Source of the DNA: an uncultured Alteromonadaceae bacterium
GTDB lineage: Bacteria > Pseudomonadota > Gammaproteobacteria > Enterobacterales > Alteromonadaceae
Reading direction: 5' to 3'
Length of the DNA stretch: 41,473 nt
NCBI GenBank assembly: GCA_938085045.1
Contig: CALKGI010000132.1
Coordinates: 1 to 41,473, forward strand
Part shown: piece after piece, positions 25,725 to 35,291 of the stretch
Layout: every line of letters begins with the position of its first letter
Position numbering within the stretch: the first letter of the stretch is position 1
Translations under genes and position numbers: made by a program
The notes under the pieces: generated by a model
Database searches by the model: none
What the model was told of the DNA's origin: nothing
Seen by the model: the letters and a program-made list of their open reading frames with translations, nothing else

Positions 25725-28700
25725 CTATTCTTCCCCAGCCTTACATTTAGTCTGATACTGCTTGGGCGTACAACCAAAAGCTTCTTTAAAACAACGGCCA
25801 AAGTAGGTTTGTGATGAGAAACCGACATCAAAGGCGACAATGCCTATTTGGGTGCCGTTTTTGAGCATTTCTTTGGCCTTTTTAAGCCTAAATTCACGAA
25901 TAAAGTTGTTGGGGTTGGTGCCCAGCAACACTTTGATTTTTCGTTGTAGTTGGCGTTCACTCATCGCCAGTTTCTCTGCCATTTGATAAATATCAAGTTC
26001 AGGGTCGGTATAACAGTCGGCTACCAGTGCTTCGAGTTTGGCCAAGAATTTTTCGTCTAACGATTCAACTTCGGTATCATCTGAGGTCAGTTTGGCCACT
26101 TTTTCTTGAGAGTCTTTTTTGCGCTCGTCTTTGGCTTTTTCTTCATGCTTTTTCATGAAAGAGCTTTGCAATTGCTTACGATTATCAATCAGGTTTTGTA
26201 TACGGGTCAGTAATTCTGCTTGATTAAACGGTTTACTAAGGTATTCATCAGCATTGAGGTTTAATCCTTCAAGGCGACTGTCTAAATCTGAGCGGGCTGT
26301 TAACAAGATCACCGGTATGTGGGCAGTAACCTCATGCTTTTTAACCTGTCGCAACACTTCAAAACCATCGATGCCAGGTAGCATCAAATCACTCACAATT
26401 AAGTCTGGTACGTATTCTTTAGCCAATTCAACGCCCAACTCACCATTTCCAGCCAAAATACAGTGATGTTGCTGTTCAACCACTTGCTTTATGTGACTTT
26501 GCATATCGAGGTTGTCTTCAATCACCAACACCACCTGCTGCGAATGGGTTGATTGAGTACTAGTCACTGAACGCTGCTCTACCAGAACCGATGATACCTC
26601 GTGCTCTGTAAGACCTTCAGGCAATTGTGCTTCTTGCTCTTGCGGTGTCGCCAGCGGAATCGACACGCTGAACTTGCTGCCCACGCCGTGCTCACTAACT
26701 AAGCTAATGCGCCAACCGTGTGTTCTAACCAGTTCGTTGACCAACGACAAACCAATACCCACACCAAAGGTGTTTTGGTTAAGTACGTCATCGGCACGCT
26801 GAAAACGTTCAAAGATTTTGTCTTGTGAATCTTTGGTTATGCCAATGCCCGAGTCGATAACATCTAAAATTACGGTGTCTTGCTCGGCATAAGCAATAAC
26901 TTTAATATCACCACCAGCTGGGGTGTATTTAACGGCGTTTGAAATAAGATTAAAGATGATTTTTTCAAAGGCCTGAGCATCACACTCAATCCATAAGTCT
27001 GGGGGAATTTCGCTCGAAAATGTCAGTTGATGATGAGCCGACAAACGACTGAACGAATCTACCGGCATCGCCATGAGGGTATCAAGCTTGAAGTGGCTTA
27101 ATACCAACGTTGGGTTATCACTCAAGCGCGACAGTTCTAACAATTGTTCGACCATGCGAACCAGTCGCAAACCATTACGCTTGGCTGTACTAATGTCTTG
27201 TACTTCGTCTTCATGGCTGGCTTTGGCCAGATATCGGTCGAGTATGCCATTGATGATGGTCAGCGGGGTTCTGAATTCGTGAGAGATATTGGCAATAAAC
27301 TTGTCTTTAAGTTCAAGCGTTTGTTTCTCGGCCAATTTACGCGCAGTAAGGTTAATGAAAGTGATCACAATCAAAGGGTTGTCGGCACGTTCAGCCCATT
27401 GCAATTCGGCTTGCGCCGGAAACTCTGTGCCATCAGAGCGTAACGAAAGACACTCAATTGATATGCCTTTTTCTTTGCGTTGCAACGAGTAAACATTACT
27501 TTGAAAGTCAAAAAACAAGTGCATTTCATCTTTATCTGAAAACAAGTTACTGACTTTGCTGTCGACCATTTCGTGTTCAAGACATTGAAACATCTGCACC
27601 GCTGCCGGGTTAGCCGACAATATTTTGCCATCGGTTGTGGTTGTTAAAATGGCATTGTTCGATACACTCACAATGGCTTTGTCTTCGCTATTGATTAGCG
27701 AGTGAGTCAGGTATTTGTTGTCTGCATTCAAGACTTCTGTCTTTGCCGTACCATCGGTTATTCTGGCATTTAGTCTGGCCAGCAGTTTTTTACGCCGATA
27801 CGACAGGCTCAATAAAACTGCCACCCCCATAATCAACCACAAAGTCACCACTGCTGATTGCAAACTCGATTCTATGACATAAAAAACGTCTAACTCAACG
27901 CCATACAAATGAATGCTGGTCAATACCAACATCAACACCATAATATAGCGCTCTGGGTCATTCGGTTTTTCAACCGGCGTCGGTAGCTTTTTCATATTAA
28001 GACTAACAAAGGCCGCTAGGGTTACAAAGCCATAAGGCATCATCGACACTAGCGTTACCCAGTAATCAGGCGACTGGGCCACAGTGCCTGTACCTTGGTA
28101 GAACTTTATCGCCAGTTTGGCGAACATGGTCGCAGCAGCCAAACTGATAAAACCAAAGATAAATTGCCAAAAACGGTCTCGCCGACACATCAAACAAATG
28201 ATTAACCGAACCAGTATTAAGGCGCAAATTAGCATCGAAAATAGCAAAGTGGGTTTGCCGGTTTGGTAAACTTGCTCAGAAAACTCAGCAGGTAGTAACA
28301 CAAAATAACAAAAACAGATGACCGTAAAGAAAATCGCAGGAACACTACCAGTGATGTAGTTTTTATGTGGCAAGTCGCTCAAATGTGGATTCGTTTCTAT
28401 CGCCAGCAACACAAAGAAGAACACAAACAAAGTGGCAAAATCGCGCGATAGTTGCTGCGCTATGGCGCCATCGTCACCGGGCAAAAAACGACTGGCCAAC
28501 ACCCCAAGCACGGCAAACGCCATATATTGCCAGAATAACTTAAGTGAGCGAGCAGCGGTTTTGACATAACAAAAGCCCAAAAAGCCAATACTCATGACTT
28601 GCAATAACATCAATGCGTTGGGTGCGACAGAATCAAAAGGGAGTGACAACAGTTCAGCGACCAGCGAATAAGGTAAAAGAGTGACTAATACCACAACTGC

Positions 28701-28730
28701 GACAAACAAATGCTTAACTGATACGGGCAA
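25725..28730 (-). CDS. Hybrid sensor histidine kinase with receiver and AraC-type DNA-binding domain
   Basis: A 1001-residue one-protein two-component system. About nine or ten membrane segments fill residues 1-320. A PAS domain follows (about 350-460, TDGKILSANPAAVQMF), then HisKA with the phospho-acceptor His484 (ISHEFRTPLTIINGI), HATPase (NLISNAVKYTP, then DSGIGI and GVGIGLSL), a receiver with Asp781 (PDLIVSDLMLPGIDG) and an AraC-type helix-turn-helix (about 905-995, SERQLQRKIKVLLGTNPNNF, then VAFDVGFSSQTYFGRCFKEA). The receiver to AraC fusion lets it bind DNA itself while membrane-bound. The TTG start is supported by AGGA nine bases upstream. The targets are unknown; the neighbouring envelope genes are candidates. 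Confidence 0.94.
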   Translation of the reverse strand: MPVSVKHLFVAVVVLVTLLPYSLVAELLSLPFDSVAPNALMLLQVMSIGFLGFCYVKTAARSLKLFWQYMAFAVLGVLASRFLPGDDGAIAQQLSRDFATLFVFFFVLLAIETNPHLSDLPHKNYITGSVPAIFFTVICFCYFVLLPAEFSEQVYQTGKPTLLFSMLICALILVRLIICLMCRRDRFWQFIFGFISLAAATMFAKLAIKFYQGTGTVAQSPDYWVTLVSMMPYGFVTLAAFVSLNMKKLPTPVEKPNDPERYIMVLMLVLTSIHLYGVELDVFYVIESSLQSAVVTLWLIMGVAVLLSLSYRRKKLLARLNARITDGTAKTEVLNADNKYLTHSLINSEDKAIVSVSNNAILTTTTDGKILSANPAAVQMFQCLEHEMVDSKVSNLFSDKDEMHLFFDFQSNVYSLQRKEKGISIECLSLRSDGTEFPAQAELQWAERADNPLIVITFINLTARKLAEKQTLELKDKFIANISHEFRTPLTIINGILDRYLAKASHEDEVQDISTAKRNGLRLVRMVEQLLELSRLSDNPTLVLSHFKLDTLMAMPVDSFSRLSAHHQLTFSSEIPPDLWIECDAQAFEKIIFNLISNAVKYTPAGGDIKVIAYAEQDTVILDVIDSGIGITKDSQDKIFERFQRADDVLNQNTFGVGIGLSLVNELVRTHGWRISLVSEHGVGSKFSVSIPLATPQEQEAQLPEGLTEHEVSSVLVEQRSVTSTQSTHSQQVVLVIEDNLDMQSHIKQVVEQQHHCILAGNGELGVELAKEYVPDLIVSDLMLPGIDGFEVLRQVKKHEVTAHIPVILLTARSDLDSRLEGLNLNADEYLSKPFNQAELLTRIQNLIDNRKQLQSSFMKKHEEKAKDERKKDSQEKVAKLTSDDTEVESLDEKFLAKLEALVADCYTDPELDIYQMAEKLAMSERQLQRKIKVLLGTNPNNFIREFRLKKAKEMLKNGTQIGIVAFDVGFSSQTYFGRCFKEAFGCTPKQYQTKCKAGEE

Positions 28731-28851
28731 AGTACGATTTCCTGCTATTGGGCTACGGCTTATAAAACGAAATTTAGAACGATTTGGCGCCTCAAGGTGC
28801 TTAATTTAGCCGATTGTTTGATTAACAGCAAGCTCGGTCTGATTTAGTACC

Positions 28852-28877
28852 AAAAGCCCGGTGAGCTTGTCACCGGG
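28852..28877 (-). terminator. Intrinsic terminator after the lipoprotein/S9 operon
   Basis: On the minus strand CCCGGTGA and TCACCGGG form a perfect 8-bp stem with a 5-base loop (28857-28877), followed by C and TTTT. It begins 18 bases after the stop of the last S9 peptidase gene. Confidence 0.75.
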
Positions 28878-28894
28878 ATGTGTAATATTACCGA

Positions 28895-31813
28895 CTATTT
28901 TTGATGTTTTGTGTGAAAAGTTTCTTCGTAAAGCAGTTTGTTGTCTAACGAATAAAGTTGCATGGTCCAAGGTGCCTCAACCAGCTCAGATTGAGTCGAT
29001 AATTTGTAAGTGATCCCCATTCTACTGCCCATAATATCGGTGTATTGCAGACTTTCTATGGTTTGTTGTCCGATGATTTTTCCACCAAATGTTTCCGGCG
29101 TCGTCCATTTGACTCGGTAAACTGCTTGGTCTTTATCGTCATAGCGAGAAAAACCACCTAGTTTAAACCAAGCCCCAAAATACACACCAATTACCGCAGG
29201 CACATCAAACTCAGCCCTAACTTTACCCTGAAAGCTGTAAGCGCCTGATCCAACCATATCGGCTTGCGCATCAAATATCACATTGTGTTTACTGTCATAA
29301 TTGCTCACCAATGATTTAATATCCTGTCGAGCCTGTGCAGACAAATCTTTGTGCCCTAGTAGTTCGGCCATCACTCTTTGGTTGTTTTTGTGCAACCATT
29401 TTATGCTTTTGTTTTTAACGCTAAGTTCAGCCAAACAAGCTGTCACATCAATGCTAATACCGCGGCCCAAACATTGTGCCTTGGCGACTTCGAGCGCTGC
29501 ATAGTCATGCCCTTGTTTTTTGGCTAGTTGAAACGCCTCGACAGAGGCCTGATGATTAGCTGGACCCAGCTTCGCATCTCTTAGCAATTGTGCCAATTGG
29601 TAGCTGGCCTCTTTACTGCCGGCTTTTGAAGCCTTTTCAAACCAGCTTTGCGCTTTGCTTTTATCAACAGTGGCTACTCTGCCATGATAATAAAAACGGG
29701 CCAACATCAACATGCCATCGGCATTACCTAATTCGGCAGCTTGTTGGTAATGGTGAAACGCCTTATCGTCATCTTGTTCGAGTAACCCTTTAGATTCATA
29801 GACATCTGCTAGCATCAGTGCATCTTGCCCCAAAGCAATGCTCGATTTTTCGTTGTCTGCCAGCGCAGGCAGCGCCAATTTTGTCCGAATAAAATCATCA
29901 ATATAGGCATATTGATGACGTTCACCATAAAAAGTATGGTGAGAATGACCTACGCCATTGTAAAAAAGGTGGTCATATTCAATACCAAGCTGGTCGAGAC
30001 GATACTTCATGCGATAGCTATGTTCGAATCTGGCGATTTGATCATCTTTGCCTGCTATCAGCAACAGTGGTACTTTAAGTTTCTGTGCCATGTAAAAAGG
30101 CGATACCGCCTTTAGCGCATCGTTGTTTTCACCTAGTACCTTCGCCCAGGCTTCTTGCTCTTCTTTGGTCACACTGATATTTGATGAGTTGAAAATATAA
30201 GGCAAATCATAAACCCCATACATAGCCACCGCACACTGATAACGTTCGGGATGCATCATCGCCAACATCATTGCCGAGTACCCCCCATAGCTGATGCCAA
30301 TAGAACACATTTGTTTGAAATCATTACGACCCATAACATCGTTAACCACAGCCGTAATGTCATGTTCAATGGCCTTACCCAGTTGCCCTACCCCGCTTTG
30401 TTCAAATTTTTTGCCAAAACCACTAGAGCCACGAAAGTTGATTTTGAGCAGGGAGTAACCCCGACTGACCAGATACTGTACATCGCGGTCAAAGCTGTCG
30501 TATTCACGTACACCAATAGGACCACCATGGGGCATCACCAGCAACACCCCGTTTGCGTTAGCGACAGGTTTGGTTAAAAAGGCCTCTACCTTGGTATCTT
30601 TGTCTGTTTGCACTGTAAAGACTTCGGCTTTAGCCAATGGGTAGTCGGCCAACTCAGGTAGGGTTTTGCCCAGCACAAACAGCTTTGAGGCTTTTTTATT
30701 AAATAAGTAATATTGACCCGGATCGTCTGAGGCAAAAACAAAAACTAGCTTGTTGTCGTATCCTTCTTTTTGGCTAATAATGTTAAATTGTTTGCCTTTG
30801 AAGGTTTCTTTGACCAGTTTTTCAAGTGCGACATCTTCGGTAGAGAAGTACTTGGTCACCATGCGTCCATGATCGAAATATGCTACGTATTCTACATTTT
30901 TGCCATCAGGGGTCAGTTGTGCATCGGTTAAGTCATAATCGGGATGTTCAAACAAGACCTCTCCATAGGTTTGCTTATTCAAATCAAAGGTGATCAATGC
31001 TTTGCGGTCAGTTTTTTCGTTACTCAGTACCGCAATTTGTCCTGAAGGGAGCGCCTCAACAAAGTTAAAACTGTGATCTTTGCCCAGAATTTCTCCTAGG
31101 CGATACCAGTTAATCGCTTTATCTTCGATAGTCCAAAAAATCAGTTTTTCTTTGTCTAATGTGACTGCCATCAGTCTTTGGTGACGTTTAAAATAGATGA
31201 TGGCATTATCTAGCGGTTGTGCATAAGAGACAGCATCATCTAGGTCATCTATTTCCAGTTGTTTGGTGGTGACGGTATACAAGCGATAATCAGTTTCCAA
31301 TCGTCCCTCATTCTGCGCAAACAGCACTTTGTTGTCTAAATGCGGCAGCGCATCGACGATGTAACCACTGGCTTTGGTACTTTGCAAAGTCGATTTAAAG
31401 CTGTCACCGTTAACTTCTATGTGAACAAAAGCGCCTTTTTTCTCGCCGTTGACGCTGTAGTTGATGTATATGCTGTCATTATCAATCCAAAAATACTTAT
31501 TCAATCGAGAACTGTAGTCACCTGAAAAGCGGATCACCCGGTAGCTTTTTTGCTTTTGTGGATCTCGTAAAATCAATGATTGTTTACCGTCATTGACATA
31601 CAAACCCAAAATATACTGAGTATTGGGGCTGAACTTAATGGAATGGGTTTCCCAGTTTTTAAAGATTTTGTCACCGGGAATTGGGTCAGCCATGGCCCCC
31701 ATGCCCATTTGTACACTCACCAGCAGTACACCAACCAGTAACTTCATTAGGTTTGTTGTGAATTTGTTTTTACTTATTGCCCCGTTAACTGTGCTATTAA
31801 TCGTACTGGTCAT
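28895..31813 (-). CDS. Exported S9 (prolyl oligopeptidase family) peptidase with Sel1 repeats, copy B
   Basis: A 972-residue exported serine peptidase. The start is fixed by AAGGAG seven bases before the ATG; a basic N terminus leads into a hydrophobic segment (22-43), the export signal. Residues about 45-400 are a beta-propeller-like gate domain. The catalytic domain (about 410-655) has GISYGGYSA (Ser508), AGKDDQIARF (Asp591) and GVGHSHH (His623). Residues 665-800 are Sel1 repeats (YQQAAELGNADGMLMLARFY and similar) with a Cys pair. Residues about 830-972 form an extra beta domain resembling DUF3859 (recalled pattern, unverified). The peptidase probably acts in the periplasm. It overlaps its upstream lipoprotein gene by four bases and is a paralogue of copy A. 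Confidence 0.88.
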   Translation of the reverse strand: MTSTINSTVNGAISKNKFTTNLMKLLVGVLLVSVQMGMGAMADPIPGDKIFKNWETHSIKFSPNTQYILGLYVNDGKQSLILRDPQKQKSYRVIRFSGDYSSRLNKYFWIDNDSIYINYSVNGEKKGAFVHIEVNGDSFKSTLQSTKASGYIVDALPHLDNKVLFAQNEGRLETDYRLYTVTTKQLEIDDLDDAVSYAQPLDNAIIYFKRHQRLMAVTLDKEKLIFWTIEDKAINWYRLGEILGKDHSFNFVEALPSGQIAVLSNEKTDRKALITFDLNKQTYGEVLFEHPDYDLTDAQLTPDGKNVEYVAYFDHGRMVTKYFSTEDVALEKLVKETFKGKQFNIISQKEGYDNKLVFVFASDDPGQYYLFNKKASKLFVLGKTLPELADYPLAKAEVFTVQTDKDTKVEAFLTKPVANANGVLLVMPHGGPIGVREYDSFDRDVQYLVSRGYSLLKINFRGSSGFGKKFEQSGVGQLGKAIEHDITAVVNDVMGRNDFKQMCSIGISYGGYSAMMLAMMHPERYQCAVAMYGVYDLPYIFNSSNISVTKEEQEAWAKVLGENNDALKAVSPFYMAQKLKVPLLLIAGKDDQIARFEHSYRMKYRLDQLGIEYDHLFYNGVGHSHHTFYGERHQYAYIDDFIRTKLALPALADNEKSSIALGQDALMLADVYESKGLLEQDDDKAFHHYQQAAELGNADGMLMLARFYYHGRVATVDKSKAQSWFEKASKAGSKEASYQLAQLLRDAKLGPANHQASVEAFQLAKKQGHDYAALEVAKAQCLGRGISIDVTACLAELSVKNKSIKWLHKNNQRVMAELLGHKDLSAQARQDIKSLVSNYDSKHNVIFDAQADMVGSGAYSFQGKVRAEFDVPAVIGVYFGAWFKLGGFSRYDDKDQAVYRVKWTTPETFGGKIIGQQTIESLQYTDIMGSRMGITYKLSTQSELVEAPWTMQLYSLDNKLLYEETFHTKHQK

Positions 31814-32388
31814 TGTACTGCTCCTTGTTCTTTCCTATGATTGCTTTGACCGTCATTTGTCACTTCCAAAAAGTTGTCTTCGCCAGGACCGTGATATTCG
31901 AAAACTCTAGATTTGAGGATATTGGCAAAATTCTGCTCCATGTAAACCATCGCCTGAGAAATATTATTCACAAGTTCAGTACTCGTCCAATAGCTCCAAT
32001 AAGAGGTTTTGACTTTGACATGACCAACATAGCTTATCGCCCCTTGGCTGACCTTGAAATCCCACATACCTTCTGTCAGGTTACTCCATGTGCGCCCCCT
32101 CGCTGAACGAAAAACCACACGTTCAAAGCTGTAATTCCCCGCTGGTAAGTTAATCAAAATATAATTGCTACCAATTCTTAAGTCTTTATTGGTCAACTCA
32201 ATGCTTTTTCGCCCAGATATTTTGATTTTTTGCAGATTCAAATTGGTGTCAACCGCCATCAACAGGTAACCTTCGCCAACCTTTATATTCACATCAGCAT
32301 CTTTTTTGATAGACGTGACTTTGGTTGCGCAACCACTGACTGACCCCCCGAAAACTAGCACCAACAGTAGTATTTTAATTTTTGACAT
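31810..32388 (-). CDS. Lipoprotein paired with S9 peptidase, copy B
   Basis: A 192-residue lipoprotein: MSKIKILLLVLVFGGSVSGC with the lipobox VSGC (Cys20). I choose the ATG at 32388 because GGAG lies five bases upstream; GTG (32394) and ATG (32391) in the same frame are alternatives. The mature part starts GEGYLLMAVDTN and contains LRIGSNYILINLPAGNYSF, a beta-sandwich-like pattern, then YHGPGEDNFLEV near the end, shared with copy A. No family is recognised. It ends in a four-base overlap with the peptidase gene, so the two products are coupled and may form a complex at the outer membrane (inference). Confidence 0.82.
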   Translation of the reverse strand: MSKIKILLLVLVFGGSVSGCATKVTSIKKDADVNIKVGEGYLLMAVDTNLNLQKIKISGRKSIELTNKDLRIGSNYILINLPAGNYSFERVVFRSARGRTWSNLTEGMWDFKVSQGAISYVGHVKVKTSYWSYWTSTELVNNISQAMVYMEQNFANILKSRVFEYHGPGEDNFLEVTNDGQSNHRKEQGAVQ

Positions 32389-32390
32389 CA

Positions 32391-35291
32391 TCACTCCTCG
32401 CGATAGGTTGTAAATGTTTTTTCGAACAGTTTGTCGTTATCCAGCGTATAAACTTCTAGCGTCCAATTTGCCACTACTTTTGGCCATTGCTGCAAATAAA
32501 TATAAGCCACTTTATCCCAATCTTGATGTAACACAAAATACAACAGTTTTTCGTCGGTCCAAGTTTTGCCAGTGTCTTTACCTTGTTCTATCACGGGTTT
32601 GGTCCATCGCACTTTTAAGGCCGCCCGGTCGCCATTTTCAATGGTTGCCACCGGTTTGATATCTAAAAACACACCAAAGCGATAGTCGTCTATAATCGGC
32701 ACGCGCTGGGCAGTTTGAATGTGTATCCTGTCGCCACCAGCATAGTCGTAATACCCCCAACTGTTGATTTTACTGCTCACTTGGGCGAGCTTGCGGGCAT
32801 GGTCTTGCAACATGGTGGTGCTGAGCAACGCTTTGAGCATAACGTTTTGAGTAGCTGAGAAACCCGGATGCCAAAAAATCTCGCTGATGATCTCACGTCG
32901 GCGTACTTTCATCGCCTTTTCGACGATGTTTTCGTCAGATAACAGGCTCACGCATGCTGCAACATCCTGCTTTATACCAACGCCTGTACATAGGGCTTTG
33001 GCAATCTCTAAAAACGCCCTTTCGTGACCATTATTTTTAGCCTCTTGAAAATACTTTATCGCTTTTTGTGGGTTAACCTCACCTAGCGTCCCATCTAAAT
33101 ACAGTGTGCCCAAACGAAAACCCGCATCGGCGAATCCTGCATTTGATGCTTTTTGATACCACAAAAGCGCCTGTTTGATGTCTTTGTTAACCACCTGACC
33201 CGATTGATAAAAACCACCAACATTGAACATCGAACTTGCATCACCAAGCTCGGCGGCCAGCCGGTAATGCTGCAATGCTTTGGCTTTGTTTTTATTACTG
33301 CTCTTATCGCCAACCAATTTATTTAACTCATAACCTTGGGCCAGTAATAACGCTTCACTCTTTGCGATTTGTTTTGCACCAACAGATGAAAATTCAGCCA
33401 CGGGTAACCCTAACCGCTCGGTCAAAAATTGACTGATGTTGGCAAACAAATGTCGTTCACCCCAATAGGTGTTATGGCCATGTCCGGTATTTTTATAAAA
33501 TAAGGTTTCAAAATCTTTATCTAACTGTTCTAAACGAAACCGCATTCGGTCACTTTGTTCGAACCAAGCGATATTATCCTCACTCCCAGCCACCAGCAAC
33601 AAAGGGGCTTTGAGCTTTTGTGCCATATAAAAGGGTGACACCAAACGCAGCGCCTCGTTATTTTCGCCTAGCACTGCCCTAATTAATTTTTGCTGTGCTG
33701 GGGTCTGATCTAGATTTGTGGCATTGAATAACTGTGGCAGGTCGTAAACACCAAACATTGAGATCACGCATTGATAGTCTTGCGGGTGTAACATCGCTAG
33801 CATCATTGCAGAATACCCGCCGTAACTGGTGCCAATAGAACACATTTGGTTAAACTGATGTTCAGCTCTAACTTTTTTAACCACCTCAGTAATATCATGC
33901 TCAATGCCTCTGCCCAGCTGGCCTACGCCACTGTCTTGAAACTTTTTACCAAACCCAGCAGACCCTCTGAAGTTGACTTTAAGCACAGCAAAACCCCGAC
34001 TGACCAAATACTGCACTTGCGGGTCGAAGTTATCTATTTCTCTAACCCCCACAGGACCTCCGTGCGGCATCACCATTAACACGCCGTTGGCGTTATCAAA
34101 GGGCAGGGTTAACAAGGCTTCAACTTGAGTTTGTTCATCGGTTTGAACTGTGAGCGTTTTGGCGCCATAAAGTTGGTAATCATCCAACTGTTGTGAAACT
34201 TTGCCCAATAACATGGGTTTGGCGTGTTTGGGGTTAAAAAGATAATATCGACCCGGGTCGTCGGCGGCAAAAACGAACACCAACTTGGCATCAAACCCTT
34301 GTTTTCTATCAACAATCAAAAACTGTTTGCCAACAAAAGCACGTTGAATTTGTTGCTCGATTTGTTTGTCTTGCTCTGAGAAAAATCGGGTTATTAATCG
34401 CCCCTGCTCAAAGTAACGCACATAATCAATCGATTTTGTGCCTTTGTTCAGCCGAGCATTGGTCAAATCGCTGCCTTGGTGTTGGTACAATATTTTGCCA
34501 TAAGACTGGGTTTTGAGGTTAAATTCGACCAGCGCGACATAATCTGTTTTTTCGTTGCTGAGCACTGCAAGGGTATCAGGGTCAAGCAGCCCGACAGGCG
34601 TAAATTCGTGCTCACGAATGTTAATTTTACCCACTCGGTGCCAGTTGGCTTTTTTACCTTCGCGATACCAGATTGAGGCGATGACTTTATCGAGTGTTAT
34701 TGCCAAGATTCGGTTGTTTTCTGGCTCAGAGATATAAACAATGGCATCATCAAGTGGCTCACCATAAGTGCTAGCATCAAACAATTTATTATTGGCCAAT
34801 TGGCTGGTGGTAACTTTATACAGTACGTTTTCTTTTAATATTCGCCCTTCTATTGTTGAAAATAGCAAGGTATCTTCAACATGCTCAAGTACATCAACAA
34901 CCTCGCCTTTGGCCTTAAACGTGCGTACCGTCGGCTCAAAGGTCTTGCCTTTGATGTCAATATCGATAAACGCCCGATATTGATTTTTGCCATTAAAATC
35001 AACCAGTATCGTGTCGTTATCCACCCACAAAAAATTACCATGTCTACCTGCTTCGCCTGCCAGTCTAAAGATTTCATGGCTTTTGCCGCCATTACTGTCT
35101 TGCAAAATCAGCTTCATGCCATAATCGGTATAGTATTCACCCATAACATAACGGCTATCTGGACTGAGTTTGAGCGTTTGGGTATAAGCTGGTGCAAACA
35201 ACAAATTACCGGGCACAGGCTGTGCACCAAGGCTAAGTGGAAACAGCAATAATATTAACAGTAACAGTGATTTTAATAACAAAGGGTTCAT
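32391..35291 (-). CDS. Exported S9 peptidase with Sel1 repeats, copy A
   Basis: A 966-residue paralogue of the 972-residue protein. The signal peptide is clean (LLLLILLLFPLSLGAQ). The domain order is the same: propeller-like gate (about 30-390), alpha/beta-hydrolase catalytic domain with GTSYGGYSA (Ser489), AGSEDNIAWF (Asp572) and TGHGHN (His604), Sel1 repeats (about 650-780, YRLAAELGDASSMFNVGGFY) and the extra C-terminal domain (about 815-966). By eye the catalytic domain is much better conserved with copy B than the gate and C-terminal domains, so substrate choice may differ (inference). Its ATG overlaps the stop of the upstream lipoprotein gene by four bases, and its stop lies inside the ribosome site of the next lipoprotein gene. 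Confidence 0.88.
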   Translation of the reverse strand: MNPLLLKSLLLLILLLFPLSLGAQPVPGNLLFAPAYTQTLKLSPDSRYVMGEYYTDYGMKLILQDSNGGKSHEIFRLAGEAGRHGNFLWVDNDTILVDFNGKNQYRAFIDIDIKGKTFEPTVRTFKAKGEVVDVLEHVEDTLLFSTIEGRILKENVLYKVTTSQLANNKLFDASTYGEPLDDAIVYISEPENNRILAITLDKVIASIWYREGKKANWHRVGKINIREHEFTPVGLLDPDTLAVLSNEKTDYVALVEFNLKTQSYGKILYQHQGSDLTNARLNKGTKSIDYVRYFEQGRLITRFFSEQDKQIEQQIQRAFVGKQFLIVDRKQGFDAKLVFVFAADDPGRYYLFNPKHAKPMLLGKVSQQLDDYQLYGAKTLTVQTDEQTQVEALLTLPFDNANGVLMVMPHGGPVGVREIDNFDPQVQYLVSRGFAVLKVNFRGSAGFGKKFQDSGVGQLGRGIEHDITEVVKKVRAEHQFNQMCSIGTSYGGYSAMMLAMLHPQDYQCVISMFGVYDLPQLFNATNLDQTPAQQKLIRAVLGENNEALRLVSPFYMAQKLKAPLLLVAGSEDNIAWFEQSDRMRFRLEQLDKDFETLFYKNTGHGHNTYWGERHLFANISQFLTERLGLPVAEFSSVGAKQIAKSEALLLAQGYELNKLVGDKSSNKNKAKALQHYRLAAELGDASSMFNVGGFYQSGQVVNKDIKQALLWYQKASNAGFADAGFRLGTLYLDGTLGEVNPQKAIKYFQEAKNNGHERAFLEIAKALCTGVGIKQDVAACVSLLSDENIVEKAMKVRRREIISEIFWHPGFSATQNVMLKALLSTTMLQDHARKLAQVSSKINSWGYYDYAGGDRIHIQTAQRVPIIDDYRFGVFLDIKPVATIENGDRAALKVRWTKPVIEQGKDTGKTWTDEKLLYFVLHQDWDKVAYIYLQQWPKVVANWTLEVYTLDNDKLFEKTFTTYREE

